Source: Christensenella sp. UBA1214 (GTDB lineage Bacteria > Bacillota > Clostridia > Christensenellales > CAG-138). Taken from it: a stretch of DNA of 6,015 nucleotides. The notes beneath the pieces are model-generated. The model did no database searches. It saw nothing but the letters and a program-made list of their open reading frames with translations, and was not told where the DNA came from. A program made the position numbers and the translations under genes. Shown in pieces: positions 1 through 6,015 of the stretch. The stretch covers positions 62,145 through 68,159 of the forward strand of contig DBXK01000003.1 of assembly GCA_002309375.1 (NCBI GenBank), written 5' to 3'. Within the stretch, counting starts at the first letter, position 1; every line of letters begins with the position of its first letter.

Positions 1-3000
1 TCGATGCCGCGGAGGTTCATCTCGTAAACCATCTCGAGGATGATGATCTGCTCCTTCTGCTTCGGATCGGGGTTTGAAAGCGCTTTGAGCTCCTTGAGGT
101 TTTTAAGCACCGTTTCCGCTCCGCCGAGGCACTGCTCGATATCGAAAGCATCGGCGCGGACGGTGAAATAGACCGAATAGAACGCGAGCGGGTGATGGAC
201 CTTGAAATACGCGACGCGGAAGCTCATCATGACGTACGCCGCGGCGTGGGCGCGCGGGAACATGTATTTGATCTTCTTGCAGCTGTCGATATACCACTGC
301 GGGATCGCGTTGCGGACCATCGCTTCCTCCATCTCCGGAGTGAGGCCGCGGCCTTTGCGGACGCTCTCCATCGTTTTGAACGAAAGCGAGGGCTCGCCGC
401 CGTGGGAGATCAGGTAGTTCATGATGTCGTCGCGGGTGCAGATGACCTGCATCAGCGTCGCCGTGCCCGCTTTGATCAGCTCCTCCGCGTTGCCGAGCCA
501 GACGTCCGTGCCGTGGGAAAGGCCGGCGATGCGCACGAGCTCCTCCATCGTCGTCGGGCGGGTGTTCATCAGCATCCCGCGAACGAAGCCTGTGCCGAAT
601 TCGGAAATTCCGAGGCTTCCGACGTCGCAGCCGAGCTCCGCGAGCGAAACGCCGAGCGGTTCGTCGGTGCGGAAGATCTTCATCGTTTCCGGATCGGCGA
701 GGGAGATGCTCTTCGGATCGATGCCGGTGATGTCCTGCAGCATGCGGATAGTTGTCGGGTCGTCGTGGCCGAGGATGTCGAGCTTGACGAGCTTGTCGTC
801 GAGTGCGTGGAAATCGAAGTGCGTCGTGATCGAATCGGCGTCGACCTTCTCCGCCGGGTGCTGAACGGGGCAGAAATCGTAGATCTCGAGGTCTTCGGGA
901 ACGATGACGATGCCGCCGGGGTGCTGGCCCGTCGTTTTGCGGACGCCGACGCAGCCGTTCGCAAGGCGCGTCTTCTCCGCTTCGGAGGGATTCAGCCCGT
1001 TTTCCTCGCAGTAATGCAGAACGTAGCCGTAAGCCGTCTTTTCCTGCAGGCCGGAGATCGTGCCGGCGCGGAAGGCGTGGCCCTCGCCGAACATGACCTC
1101 GGTGAATTTATGCGCAACGGGCTGGTATTCGCCGGAGAAGTTGAGGTCGATATCGGGCGTTTTATCGCCCTTGAAGCCGAGAAAGGTCTCGAACGGGATC
1201 TCGTAGCCGTCCCGCCGGAGCGGTGTCCCGCAGACGGGGCAGTTCTTTTCGGGAAGGTCGATGCCGCAGCGGGAGCGGTCGCCGACCTCCGGAAATTCGG
1301 AATATTTGCAGTTCGGGCAGCGGTAATGCGCGGGGAGCGCGTTGACCTCCGTGATGCCCGCGAGATACGCCACGAAGCTCGAGCCGACGGAGCCGCGGGA
1401 GCCGACGAGGTAGCCGTCCGAAAGGGATTTCGAAACGAGCTTCTGCGCGACCATATAGAGCGAGGAATAACCGTTGCCGATGATCGAATTGAATTCCTTG
1501 TCGAGGCGCTTTTGGACGACCTCCGGCAGCACTTCGCCGTAAAGCTCATGCGCCTTCGTTTCCGCAAGGCGGGTCAGCTCCTCCTTCGCGCCGGGAAGCT
1601 CCGGAGCGTAGGTCTGCTTGTCGTCAAGGAAGGGCCGAAGCTGCGGACACATATCCGCGATTTTGTTCGTGTTTTCGACAACGACCTCGAAGGCCTTTTC
1701 CTTGCCGAGATAGCTGAATTCTTCGAGCATATCCTCCGTCGTGCGGAAATAAAGCGGGGGCTGGATGGCGGCGTCCTTGTAGTTCGAAGCGCTCATGAGG
1801 ATCGCGCGGAAGATCGCATCCTCCGGCTCGAGGAAGTGCACGTCGCCGGTCGCAACGACGGGCTTGCCCATCTTGTCGCCGAGAGCGACGATGCGGCGGT
1901 TGTATTCGCGAAGGGCTTCATCATCCTTAGCGATGCCTTCGCGGACAAGGAAGGCGTTGTTGCCGATTGGCTGGATCTCGAGATAATCGTAGAAGGAGGC
2001 GATATGGATCAGCTCTTCCTCGCTCGCGCCGTTGACCATCGCGCGGAAAAGCTCGCCCGCTTCGCAGGCGGAGCCGAGGATCAGGCCGCTCCTGTGAAGG
2101 TTCAGAAGGCTCTTCGGGATGCGCGGCGTTTTATAGAAATGGTCGAGGTTCGAATAAGAGACCAGCTTATACAGGTTCTTGAGGCCCGGTTCGCTCGAAG
2201 CGAGGATGATGATATGGTTGCTCCTGCGCTTTTCGGGCTCCTCCTCCGTGCAGTCGACGACGGGGAGCGTATAAACGCCCGCTTCCTTCGTGCGGCGGAT
2301 GAGGTCGACGGCGAGTTCGGCCGTCCAGCCTGCGCCGTCCGGTGCGGAAAGCTCAGGCATACGGCGCGCGTCCGCCTTCAGATCGCGGCGGAGATACTGC
2401 ATCAGCATCGACGTCAGCACGCCGTGCGTGGGGAGGGGACTGTTCTGGCCGAGAAGAGTACGGAAAAGCGCGAGCGTTTCGCGGTCGTGGACGAAGACGG
2501 TGCGTTCGCCGATGAAATCCGCGAGCGCGGCGGCGGCTTCCGAAACGGTCAGCGCCTCCTCGAGGGTCTCCTCGCCGAAGCCGATCAGGTGCGCGATCTT
2601 CGGCGGGATCGGAACGCCGTGGTTGACGGGAACGGAGAAGCTTTCAACGATCCCGTCCGCCGTGAAGCGGACCGCGGCAAGCTGGAAAATGCGGGTATGG
2701 ATGCCGCCGCCGGTCGTGACGGCGTAAACGGCGGCATATTCCTCGCCGGGCAGCATTTTGATGAATTCGCAGTCCGGAACGAGATAGCCCTCGCAGCCGA
2801 AAATGACCTTGATGCCGTTCTTTTTCGCGGCTTTCCTGGCCTCCGGGAAGGAATGGACGACGCCGTGGTCGGTGATCGCGATAGCTTTATGCCCCCAGCT
2901 TGCGGCGCGGGCGACGACCTCCGAAAGCTTCGTCGTCGCGTCCATCGCGCTCATTTGGGTATGCAGATGCAGCTCGACGCGCTTGTCGGGGGAATTATCG

Positions 3001-3974
3001 GTGCGCACCTCGACGGGATAGCGGTTGATATCGTCCGCGAAAATGCAGTAATCCCGCGCGTAGGTATCGTAGCGGTACGCGCCGCGGATCATAAGCAGGC
3101 AGGGTTCCTTCTGCGCCTTTTCGAGCAGGCCGATCGTTCGGGCCTTTGTCTGTTCATCGGGGAAGAGCTTCACGAAAACGGTGTTCGAACGGTCGGTGAC
3201 GGAGAGCGTCAGAACGGTCGTTTTGCGCTTCTCGGAAACGAAGACCTCCATATCGAGAAGGCTGCCCTTGACGGTGATGCGGCCGGACTTGTCCGAAAGA
3301 TCCGCCATGCGCACGAGTTCGGGCTTCAGTATTTCCCTGCCGTAAATGATGTCTGAGGCCGAAAGATGCTTGATCTCCCTGCGCTGGGTCCTGTGCGCCT
3401 TGCGCACGCTGCGTGCGGCGCCCCAATCGCTGCTCACGGAGGGCTCCGCTTCGTCCATGCCGTCGGGAATGCTGTCATCGGCAAGGATCGTGATCGCCGC
3501 GCTCATTGAATAGAGCTTGTCGAGATGTGCGCGGAATGCTCCAGCCGTGCTCTCCGTGAGGGCAAGCACATAGCGGGCGGGACAGTGGATGATGTATTCA
3601 TCACCTCTCAGCTCGATCCTGCAGCGGCGCAGGACCGGCTCGAGCTGCGGCGAATAAGCGCACCAGAGGTCGGTGAACGCTTCGATGCGCCGCCGTTCGT
3701 TTTCGCGGATCTCCGCAAGCGGGGTGCCGAAATCGAATACGCAATCGGCGTCGAGCGGGCGCAGCTTCGCTTCGATATCCTCCTGAATGAAGCGGATCTC
3801 TTCGTCGAGGAGGAAACGGCTCGATTCGATCATGACGACGACCTTGCCCGTTCCGCGTTCGCGCACTGCGCCGGTGATGCGGATCGTGCCGCTGTCGATA
3901 TAATCCTGAACGGAATTCGCCTCGCCCGGAAGAAGGGCGGTGCTTGTGTAATTCTTGTCGTTGAAATAGCTCAT
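1..3974 (-). CDS. polC: DNA polymerase III alpha subunit, PolC type (3' end outside window)
   Basis: Replicative DNA polymerase of the Gram-positive PolC class, working in the cytoplasmic replisome. I read the minus-strand frame through from the ATG at 3974 without a stop to base 1: 1,324 residues. Domains in order: N-terminal domain (about 1-220); OB fold (about 230-325); PHP, first half from about 332 with HLHTQMSAMD and ITDHGV (366-371); inserted exonuclease domain (about 412-560); PHP, second half, with GLKNLYKLV, a Cys in GSAC (637) and ATGDVH (708-713); zinc motif with Cys 886, 889, 912 and 915; polymerase palm with PDIDLNFSG, putative catalytic Asp 941 and 943; RKTTGQHPGG (1012-1021); helix-hairpin-helix region with SHGTDVWLGN; and KKIKYMFPRAHAAAY near the end. 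The exonuclease catalytic acids are replaced (see findings). ATG 3974 is the only ATG, GTG or TTG start in this frame after the upstream TAA. About 80-90 C-terminal residues lie outside. The identification is very secure. Confidence 0.97.
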   Translation of the reverse strand, partial: MSYFNDKNYTSTALLPGEANSVQDYIDSGTIRITGAVRERGTGKVVVMIESSRFLLDEEIRFIQEDIEAKLRPLDADCVFDFGTPLAEIRENERRRIEAFTDLWCAYSPQLEPVLRRCRIELRGDEYIIHCPARYVLALTESTAGAFRAHLDKLYSMSAAITILADDSIPDGMDEAEPSVSSDWGAARSVRKAHRTQRREIKHLSASDIIYGREILKPELVRMADLSDKSGRITVKGSLLDMEVFVSEKRKTTVLTLSVTDRSNTVFVKLFPDEQTKARTIGLLEKAQKEPCLLMIRGAYRYDTYARDYCIFADDINRYPVEVRTDNSPDKRVELHLHTQMSAMDATTKLSEVVARAASWGHKAIAITDHGVVHSFPEARKAAKKNGIKVIFGCEGYLVPDCEFIKMLPGEEYAAVYAVTTGGGIHTRIFQLAAVRFTADGIVESFSVPVNHGVPIPPKIAHLIGFGEETLEEALTVSEAAAALADFIGERTVFVHDRETLALFRTLLGQNSPLPTHGVLTSMLMQYLRRDLKADARRMPELSAPDGAGWTAELAVDLIRRTKEAGVYTLPVVDCTEEEPEKRRSNHIIILASSEPGLKNLYKLVSYSNLDHFYKTPRIPKSLLNLHRSGLILGSACEAGELFRAMVNGASEEELIHIASFYDYLEIQPIGNNAFLVREGIAKDDEALREYNRRIVALGDKMGKPVVATGDVHFLEPEDAIFRAILMSASNYKDAAIQPPLYFRTTEDMLEEFSYLGKEKAFEVVVENTNKIADMCPQLRPFLDDKQTYAPELPGAKEELTRLAETKAHELYGEVLPEVVQKRLDKEFNSIIGNGYSSLYMVAQKLVSKSLSDGYLVGSRGSVGSSFVAYLAGITEVNALPAHYRCPNCKYSEFPEVGDRSRCGIDLPEKNCPVCGTPLRRDGYEIPFETFLGFKGDKTPDIDLNFSGEYQPVAHKFTEVMFGEGHAFRAGTISGLQEKTAYGYVLHYCEENGLNPSEAEKTRLANGCVGVRKTTGQHPGGIVIVPEDLEIYDFCPVQHPAEKVDADSITTHFDFHALDDKLVKLDILGHDDPTTIRMLQDITGIDPKSISLADPETMKIFRTDEPLGVSLAELGCDVGSLGISEFGTGFVRGMLMNTRPTTMEELVRIAGLSHGTDVWLGNAEELIKAGTATLMQVICTRDDIMNYLISHGGEPSLSFKTMESVRKGRGLTPEMEEAMVRNAIPQWYIDSCKKIKYMFPRAHAAAYVMMSFRVAYFKVHHPLAFYSVYFTVRADAFDIEQCLGGAETVLKNLKELKALSNPDPKQKEQIIILEMVYEMNLRGI

Positions 3975-3978
3975 GCGG

Positions 3979-3984
3979 CCTCTT
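3979..3984 (-). promoter_or_regulatory. Ribosome binding site of polC
   Basis: The minus strand reads AAGAGG, then four bases, then the ATG at 3974. Spacing is slightly short, but it is the only Shine-Dalgarno-like sequence next to an in-frame start. It supports starting polC with MSYFNDKN rather than in the other frame that opens farther upstream. Confidence 0.55.
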
Positions 3985-4067
3985 GCAGCGGGGATGGATT
4001 TGAAGGAACAGTTCCCGCCGCATTGGGTATTGTATAAGGAATGTATGGGGCAAAAACGGGCAATGCC

Positions 4068-5117
4068 TTAGTCGAAGCAGAGCTTTTTGCAGTCCGCGAT
4101 GAAGCGGTCGATAACGCCGGGAAGCTTGTCCGTGTATAGGATCTCACCGCGGCCGAAGACCGCCGCGTTGACGGTGCCGAAGGCGATGCCGATATCCGCT
4201 TCCTTCGCTTCGCCGGGGCCGTTGACGGCGCAGCCCATGACCGCGACGCGGATCGGCTTTGCGCCTTTGTTCATAAGCTCGCCTTCGACGCGCGCAACGA
4301 TCGAAGCAAGGTCGACCCTCGTTCTGCCGCAGGTCGGGCAGCTCACGATGCGGACGTCATCCTGCCGGACGCCGGCGGCGGCAAGGATCTTCTTCGCCGC
4401 TTCGACTTCCTGGATAACGCCGCCCGTCATCGAAACGCGGACCGTGTCGCCGATGCCGTCCATGAGCAGGCTGCCGATGCCGATCGCGGAGCGCAGCAGC
4501 GCCATCTCGCCGGCGCCCGCTTCCGTCACTCCGAGGTGGAGGGGATAGGGGAGCTTTTCGGCGGCCATGCGATAAGCTTCGACCGTCGTCTTCGGGTCGG
4601 AGGATTTGAGCGAGAGCACGATGTCGCAGAATCCGTATTTTTCGAGCATTTCAGCGTGCCGGATGCCGCTTTCGACCATCGCTTCCGCGCATACGCCGTA
4701 TTTTTCGAGCAGATCCTTTTCAAGGGAGCCGCCGTTGACGCCGATGCGGATCGGGATTCCGTTCGCCTTCGCGCATTCCGCAAGCTCGCGGATGCCCGCC
4801 TCCGAGCCGATGTTGCCGGGGTTGATGCGCACCTTCGCCACGCCCGCCTTGATCGCTCCGAGCGCAAGACGGTGGTCGAAATGGATATCCGCAACGAGGG
4901 GGATATGGATGCGCTTTATGATCTCCGGCAGCGCTTCGAGGCAGCGATTGTCGAAAACGGTGGAGCGGATGATCTCGCAGCCCGCTTCTTCGAGCTGAAG
5001 GATCTGATCGACCGTCGCCCGCCAATCCCGCGTGTCGGTATTGGTCATCGACTGGATCGAGACGGGGGCGCCGCCTCCGACGGGGACAGCGCCTACAAAA
5101 ACCTTGTTTTTGCTCAT
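4068..5117 (-). CDS. ispG: 4-hydroxy-3-methylbut-2-enyl diphosphate synthase (flavodoxin/ferredoxin dependent)
   Basis: IspG (GcpE) reduces 2-C-methyl-erythritol 2,4-cyclodiphosphate to HMBPP, the penultimate step of the MEP isoprenoid pathway, using a [4Fe-4S] cluster in the cytoplasm. With the start used here it has 349 residues, a normal length for the single-TIM-barrel bacterial form. Visible motifs: SIQSMTNTDTRD near the N-terminus; IPLVADIHFDHRLAL and VRINPGNIGSE in the barrel; SCPTCGRTRVD (Cys 260, 263) and GCAVNGPGEAKEAD (Cys 296, Glu 303), which supply the three cluster cysteines and the glutamate ligand. It begins one base after the nitroreductase stop (TAA T ATG), suggesting translational coupling. 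An in-frame ATG at 5147 would add MKAISSKSNN and overlap the upstream gene by 29 bases. Neither start has a clear Shine-Dalgarno sequence. I chose 5117 because family similarity begins right after it. Stop TAA at 4070-4068; polC follows after 93 bases. Confidence 0.96.
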   Translation of the reverse strand: MSKNKVFVGAVPVGGGAPVSIQSMTNTDTRDWRATVDQILQLEEAGCEIIRSTVFDNRCLEALPEIIKRIHIPLVADIHFDHRLALGAIKAGVAKVRINPGNIGSEAGIRELAECAKANGIPIRIGVNGGSLEKDLLEKYGVCAEAMVESGIRHAEMLEKYGFCDIVLSLKSSDPKTTVEAYRMAAEKLPYPLHLGVTEAGAGEMALLRSAIGIGSLLMDGIGDTVRVSMTGGVIQEVEAAKKILAAAGVRQDDVRIVSCPTCGRTRVDLASIVARVEGELMNKGAKPIRVAVMGCAVNGPGEAKEADIGIAFGTVNAAVFGRGEILYTDKLPGVIDRFIADCKKLCFD

Positions 5118-5118
5118 A

Positions 5119-5676
5119 TTATTTGACTTCGATGATATGGCTTTCATCCCATTCGTGGGGTTCTTTTTCGGTTGCTTTATAGCCGATCGCGATGCCGATC
5201 ATGAATTCGAAGCCTTCCGGAACGCCGAGGGAAGCGGCGAAGGCATGACCCTTTTCACCGGAAAAAGCGGCGTCGGGCATGCCGAGGATGACGGAATCGA
5301 GGCCGAGGCTCTTCGCGCCAAGGGCGAGGTCCTGAACGGCGATACCTGCGTCGACTGCCGAGAAACGGGCGGGCTTGGCGAAGATGCCGACGAACAGCGG
5401 GGCATTATAGATCGTTTTGCCGCCGCGGGAACGGATGCGCTCGGCAAAGGCGGCGTTGCCGCTCGCGATTATGCCTTCGATGACCGCTTCGTCGATCTTG
5501 TCGATCGCTTCGCGGTTCGTGACGAAAAGGAAGCGCTGATCCTGACGGTTCATCGCGGTCGGGGATGCGAGGGCGGCTTTTTTGAGCTCTGCGAGCTTGG
5601 CTTCTTCAATGGGCCGATCCGCATAGGCGCGGATGCTGGAGCGGGAAAGAACGGTTTCAATAACGGAATTGAGCAT
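5119..5676 (-). CDS. Nitroreductase-family FMN oxidoreductase
   Basis: A 185-residue protein of the FMN-dependent nitroreductase fold, typically a homodimer using NAD(P)H. Family signatures: an N-terminal helix with SRSSIRAY (11-18, the arginines contacting the FMN phosphate); SPTAMNRQDQRFLFV (38-52), matching the usual SPSGxNxQPW flavin-binding stretch; YNAPLFVGIF (90-99); AVDAGIAVQDLALGAKSLGL (107-126), the conserved long helix; and GIAIGYKATEKEP (161-173) near the C-terminus. The substrate cannot be read from the sequence: quinone, nitro-compound or other reductions are all possible. The start at 5676 is chosen because AGGAG lies seven bases upstream. An in-frame ATG 21 bases earlier would put that site inside the gene, and longer upstream extensions run through the promoter. 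It is the first gene after a strong promoter and abuts ispG, so the two should be cotranscribed. The family call is firm and the function open. Confidence 0.92.
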   Translation of the reverse strand: MLNSVIETVLSRSSIRAYADRPIEEAKLAELKKAALASPTAMNRQDQRFLFVTNREAIDKIDEAVIEGIIASGNAAFAERIRSRGGKTIYNAPLFVGIFAKPARFSAVDAGIAVQDLALGAKSLGLDSVILGMPDAAFSGEKGHAFAASLGVPEGFEFMIGIAIGYKATEKEPHEWDESHIIEVK

Positions 5677-5683
5677 TGTTTTT

Positions 5684-5688
5684 CTCCT
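5684..5688 (-). promoter_or_regulatory. Ribosome binding site of the nitroreductase gene
   Basis: AGGAG on the minus strand with a seven-base spacer to the ATG at 5676. This strong, well-placed site fixes the start and argues against the longer in-frame reading. Confidence 0.85.
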
Positions 5689-5696
5689 TTTCATGT

Positions 5697-5728
5697 GCCC
5701 CGAAGCCGCGCGGGAGCCGGTCGGAGGC
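5697..5728 (-). other. Possible GC-rich hairpin in the operon leader
   Basis: Between the predicted transcription start and the ribosome binding site, the minus strand has GCCTCCGA and TTCGGGGC arms that can pair with one mismatch and wobble pairs, enclosing a second CCG/CGG pairing. It lies about ten bases before AGGAG, so it could influence translation or mRNA stability. There is no run of T after it, so it is not a terminator, and it is too small to match any riboswitch I know. It may be no more than chance in GC-rich sequence. Confidence 0.3.
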
Positions 5729-5746
5729 AGATATCTCATCAATTTT

Positions 5747-5775
5747 ATTATACCATCGAAGCGCCTTCTTTTCAA
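5747..5775 (-). promoter_or_regulatory. Sigma-A (sigma-70 type) promoter for the nitroreductase-ispG-polC operon
   Basis: On the minus strand TTGAAA (5775-5770, one mismatch to TTGACA) is followed by exactly 17 bases and a perfect TATAAT (5752-5747). Transcription should begin near 5740, giving a leader of about 64 bases. An AT-rich stretch upstream (around 5794-5805, reading ATTTTTATTTTT on this strand) could act as an UP element. A direct repeat GGCGTT-TC-GGCGTT (5787-5774) overlaps the -35 region and might be an operator, but nothing identifies a regulator. This is the only convincing promoter seen in the window, so it probably drives all three minus-strand genes. Confidence 0.85.
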
Positions 5776-5952
5776 CGCCGAAACGCCCTGCCGAAAAATA
5801 AAAATGTCGCTGCAGATCAAGCTTTCGCGCCGAAAAAAACGGCAAATTTCGGTAAAAACCGCCGGTATCGGATCGCGTGCGGCGGGGAAAATAAAAGTAT
5901 CGCAGCGCAGAAACTGCGAAAAAACGCGGTTTGCGGCGAAATATAAGAGTAC
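5776..5952. other. Divergent intergenic region with A-tracts and small inverted repeats
   Basis: Part of the 290-bp gap between the nitroreductase start and the plus-strand gene. No convincing coding sequence was found: ORFs that cross it on either strand are extensions or shadows. It contains A-runs centred near 5836, 5846 and 5856, about one helical turn apart, and further A-runs near 5798, 5892 and 5921. Short inverted repeats are TTTCG-CGC-CGAAA (5823-5835), GCCG-A7-CGGC (5829-5843), CGGT-AAAA-ACCG (5850-5861) and CGCAG-AAA-CTGCG (5906-5918). The motif GCCGAAA recurs at 5777, 5790 and 5829. This fits a regulatory region between divergent genes. No clear -35/-10 pair for the plus-strand gene was found. 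Confidence 0.5.
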
Positions 5953-5958
5953 GGGAGG
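5953..5958 (+). promoter_or_regulatory. Ribosome binding site of the plus-strand gene at the right edge
   Basis: GGGAGG with an eight-base spacer to the ATG at 5967. It is near-ideal in sequence and spacing, and is the main evidence that the truncated ORF that follows is a real gene. Confidence 0.75.
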
Positions 5959-5966
5959 CTTTTTCA

Positions 5967-6015
5967 ATGAAGGTATTCGGTTTTGTGTCCGGCATGGCCC
6001 TCGGCATGGCTGGGG
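5967..6015 (+). CDS. Start of an unidentified divergent gene (truncated by window end)
   Basis: Only 16 codons are inside the window: MKVFGFVSGMALGMAG. The ATG is preceded by a good Shine-Dalgarno sequence, and the gene diverges from the nitroreductase-ispG-polC operon. The visible residues are hydrophobic and rich in Gly, Ala and Met after a single Lys, as in the N-terminus of a small membrane-associated protein (for example YtxH-like proteins of Firmicutes) or in a signal peptide. That resemblance is inference from very little sequence, and no function is assigned. Confidence 0.65.
   Translation, partial: MKVFGFVSGMALGMAG

Noticed and set aside
192..3356. Plus-strand ORF of 1,054 codons opposite polC
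   Set aside because: Its codons are exact reverse complements of polC codons in register. A stop would need polC to use TTA, CTA or TCA, which this GC-rich gene avoids across that stretch; the ORF stops exactly where polC uses TCA (3354-3356). The polC frame has clear family motifs throughout, and the translation opposite it has none.
4029..4036. Possible -10 box (TATACA or TACAAT on the minus strand) before polC
   Set aside because: No acceptable -35 hexamer lies 16-18 bases upstream; the nearest TTGCCC gives a spacer of 21 or 11. Too weak to call.
3601..4053. Minus-strand ORF of 150 codons overlapping the polC start
   Set aside because: It lies in a different frame from polC, is rich in Arg, His and Pro as is typical of shifted reading, and overlaps the true N-terminus MSYFNDKN, which continues into the full polymerase.
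4536..5126. Plus-strand ORF opposite ispG
   Set aside because: Same reverse-complement codon shadow; the ispG motifs on the minus strand are unambiguous.
5906..5924. CGCAG-AAA-CTGCG stem followed by A residues as a terminator
   Set aside because: The plus strand has a run of A, not T, after the stem; on the minus strand the T run precedes the stem. No gene ends here on either strand.
5032..5946. Plus-strand ORF antisense to ispG, the nitroreductase and their promoter
   Set aside because: It runs opposite two well-identified genes and through the promoter, shows no recognisable domain, and is explained by codon bias.
5942..5947. TATAAG as a -10 for the plus-strand gene
   Set aside because: The site 17 bases upstream is only A residues, not a -35 element, and transcription would begin on top of the ribosome binding site.
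5677..5967. 97-codon N-terminal extension of the nitroreductase frame
   Set aside because: It reads through the promoter and leader, has no family similarity, and would place the strong AGGAG site inside the gene. The start at 5676 fits the family length.

Overview
The window reads as a piece of a GC-rich Firmicutes (Clostridia-like) chromosome. The main evidence is a PolC-type replicative DNA polymerase, whose order of domains (N-terminal domain, OB fold, PHP split by an exonuclease domain, zinc motif, polymerase) is specific to low-GC Gram-positive relatives. An ispG gene directly upstream of polC is also a common clostridial arrangement. Third codon positions are mostly G or C. A GC-rich gut-type clostridial lineage is my inference; no species can be named.

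Layout: almost everything is on the minus strand, transcribed right to left. A strong sigma-A-type promoter (TTGAAA, 17-bp spacer, TATAAT) at 5775-5747 precedes a short leader of about 64 nt. It is followed by a small FMN nitroreductase-family gene (5676-5119), ispG (5117-4068) and polC (3974 to beyond base 1). The nitroreductase and ispG are one base apart, and ispG and polC are 93 bases apart, so the three look like one operon linking a flavoenzyme, MEP-pathway isoprenoid synthesis and DNA replication. polC is cut by the window's left edge. About 1,324 residues are present, and roughly 80-90 C-terminal residues are missing judging by the family's usual length.

The right end holds a 290-bp divergent intergenic region with phased A-tracts and small inverted repeats. 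It is followed by the first 16 codons of a plus-strand gene with a good ribosome binding site, which continues out of the window.

The most unusual observation is in polC. Its embedded DEDD-type 3'-5' proofreading exonuclease domain is present at nearly full length, but all the acidic catalytic positions that I can align are replaced (DVETTG has become AVTTGG, and the second and third motifs are also lost). The polymerase and PHP metal-binding motifs are intact. This looks like a replicative polymerase that has lost its own classical proofreading site. Otherwise the window is ordinary housekeeping sequence. A very long plus-strand ORF opposite polC is a codon-usage shadow.
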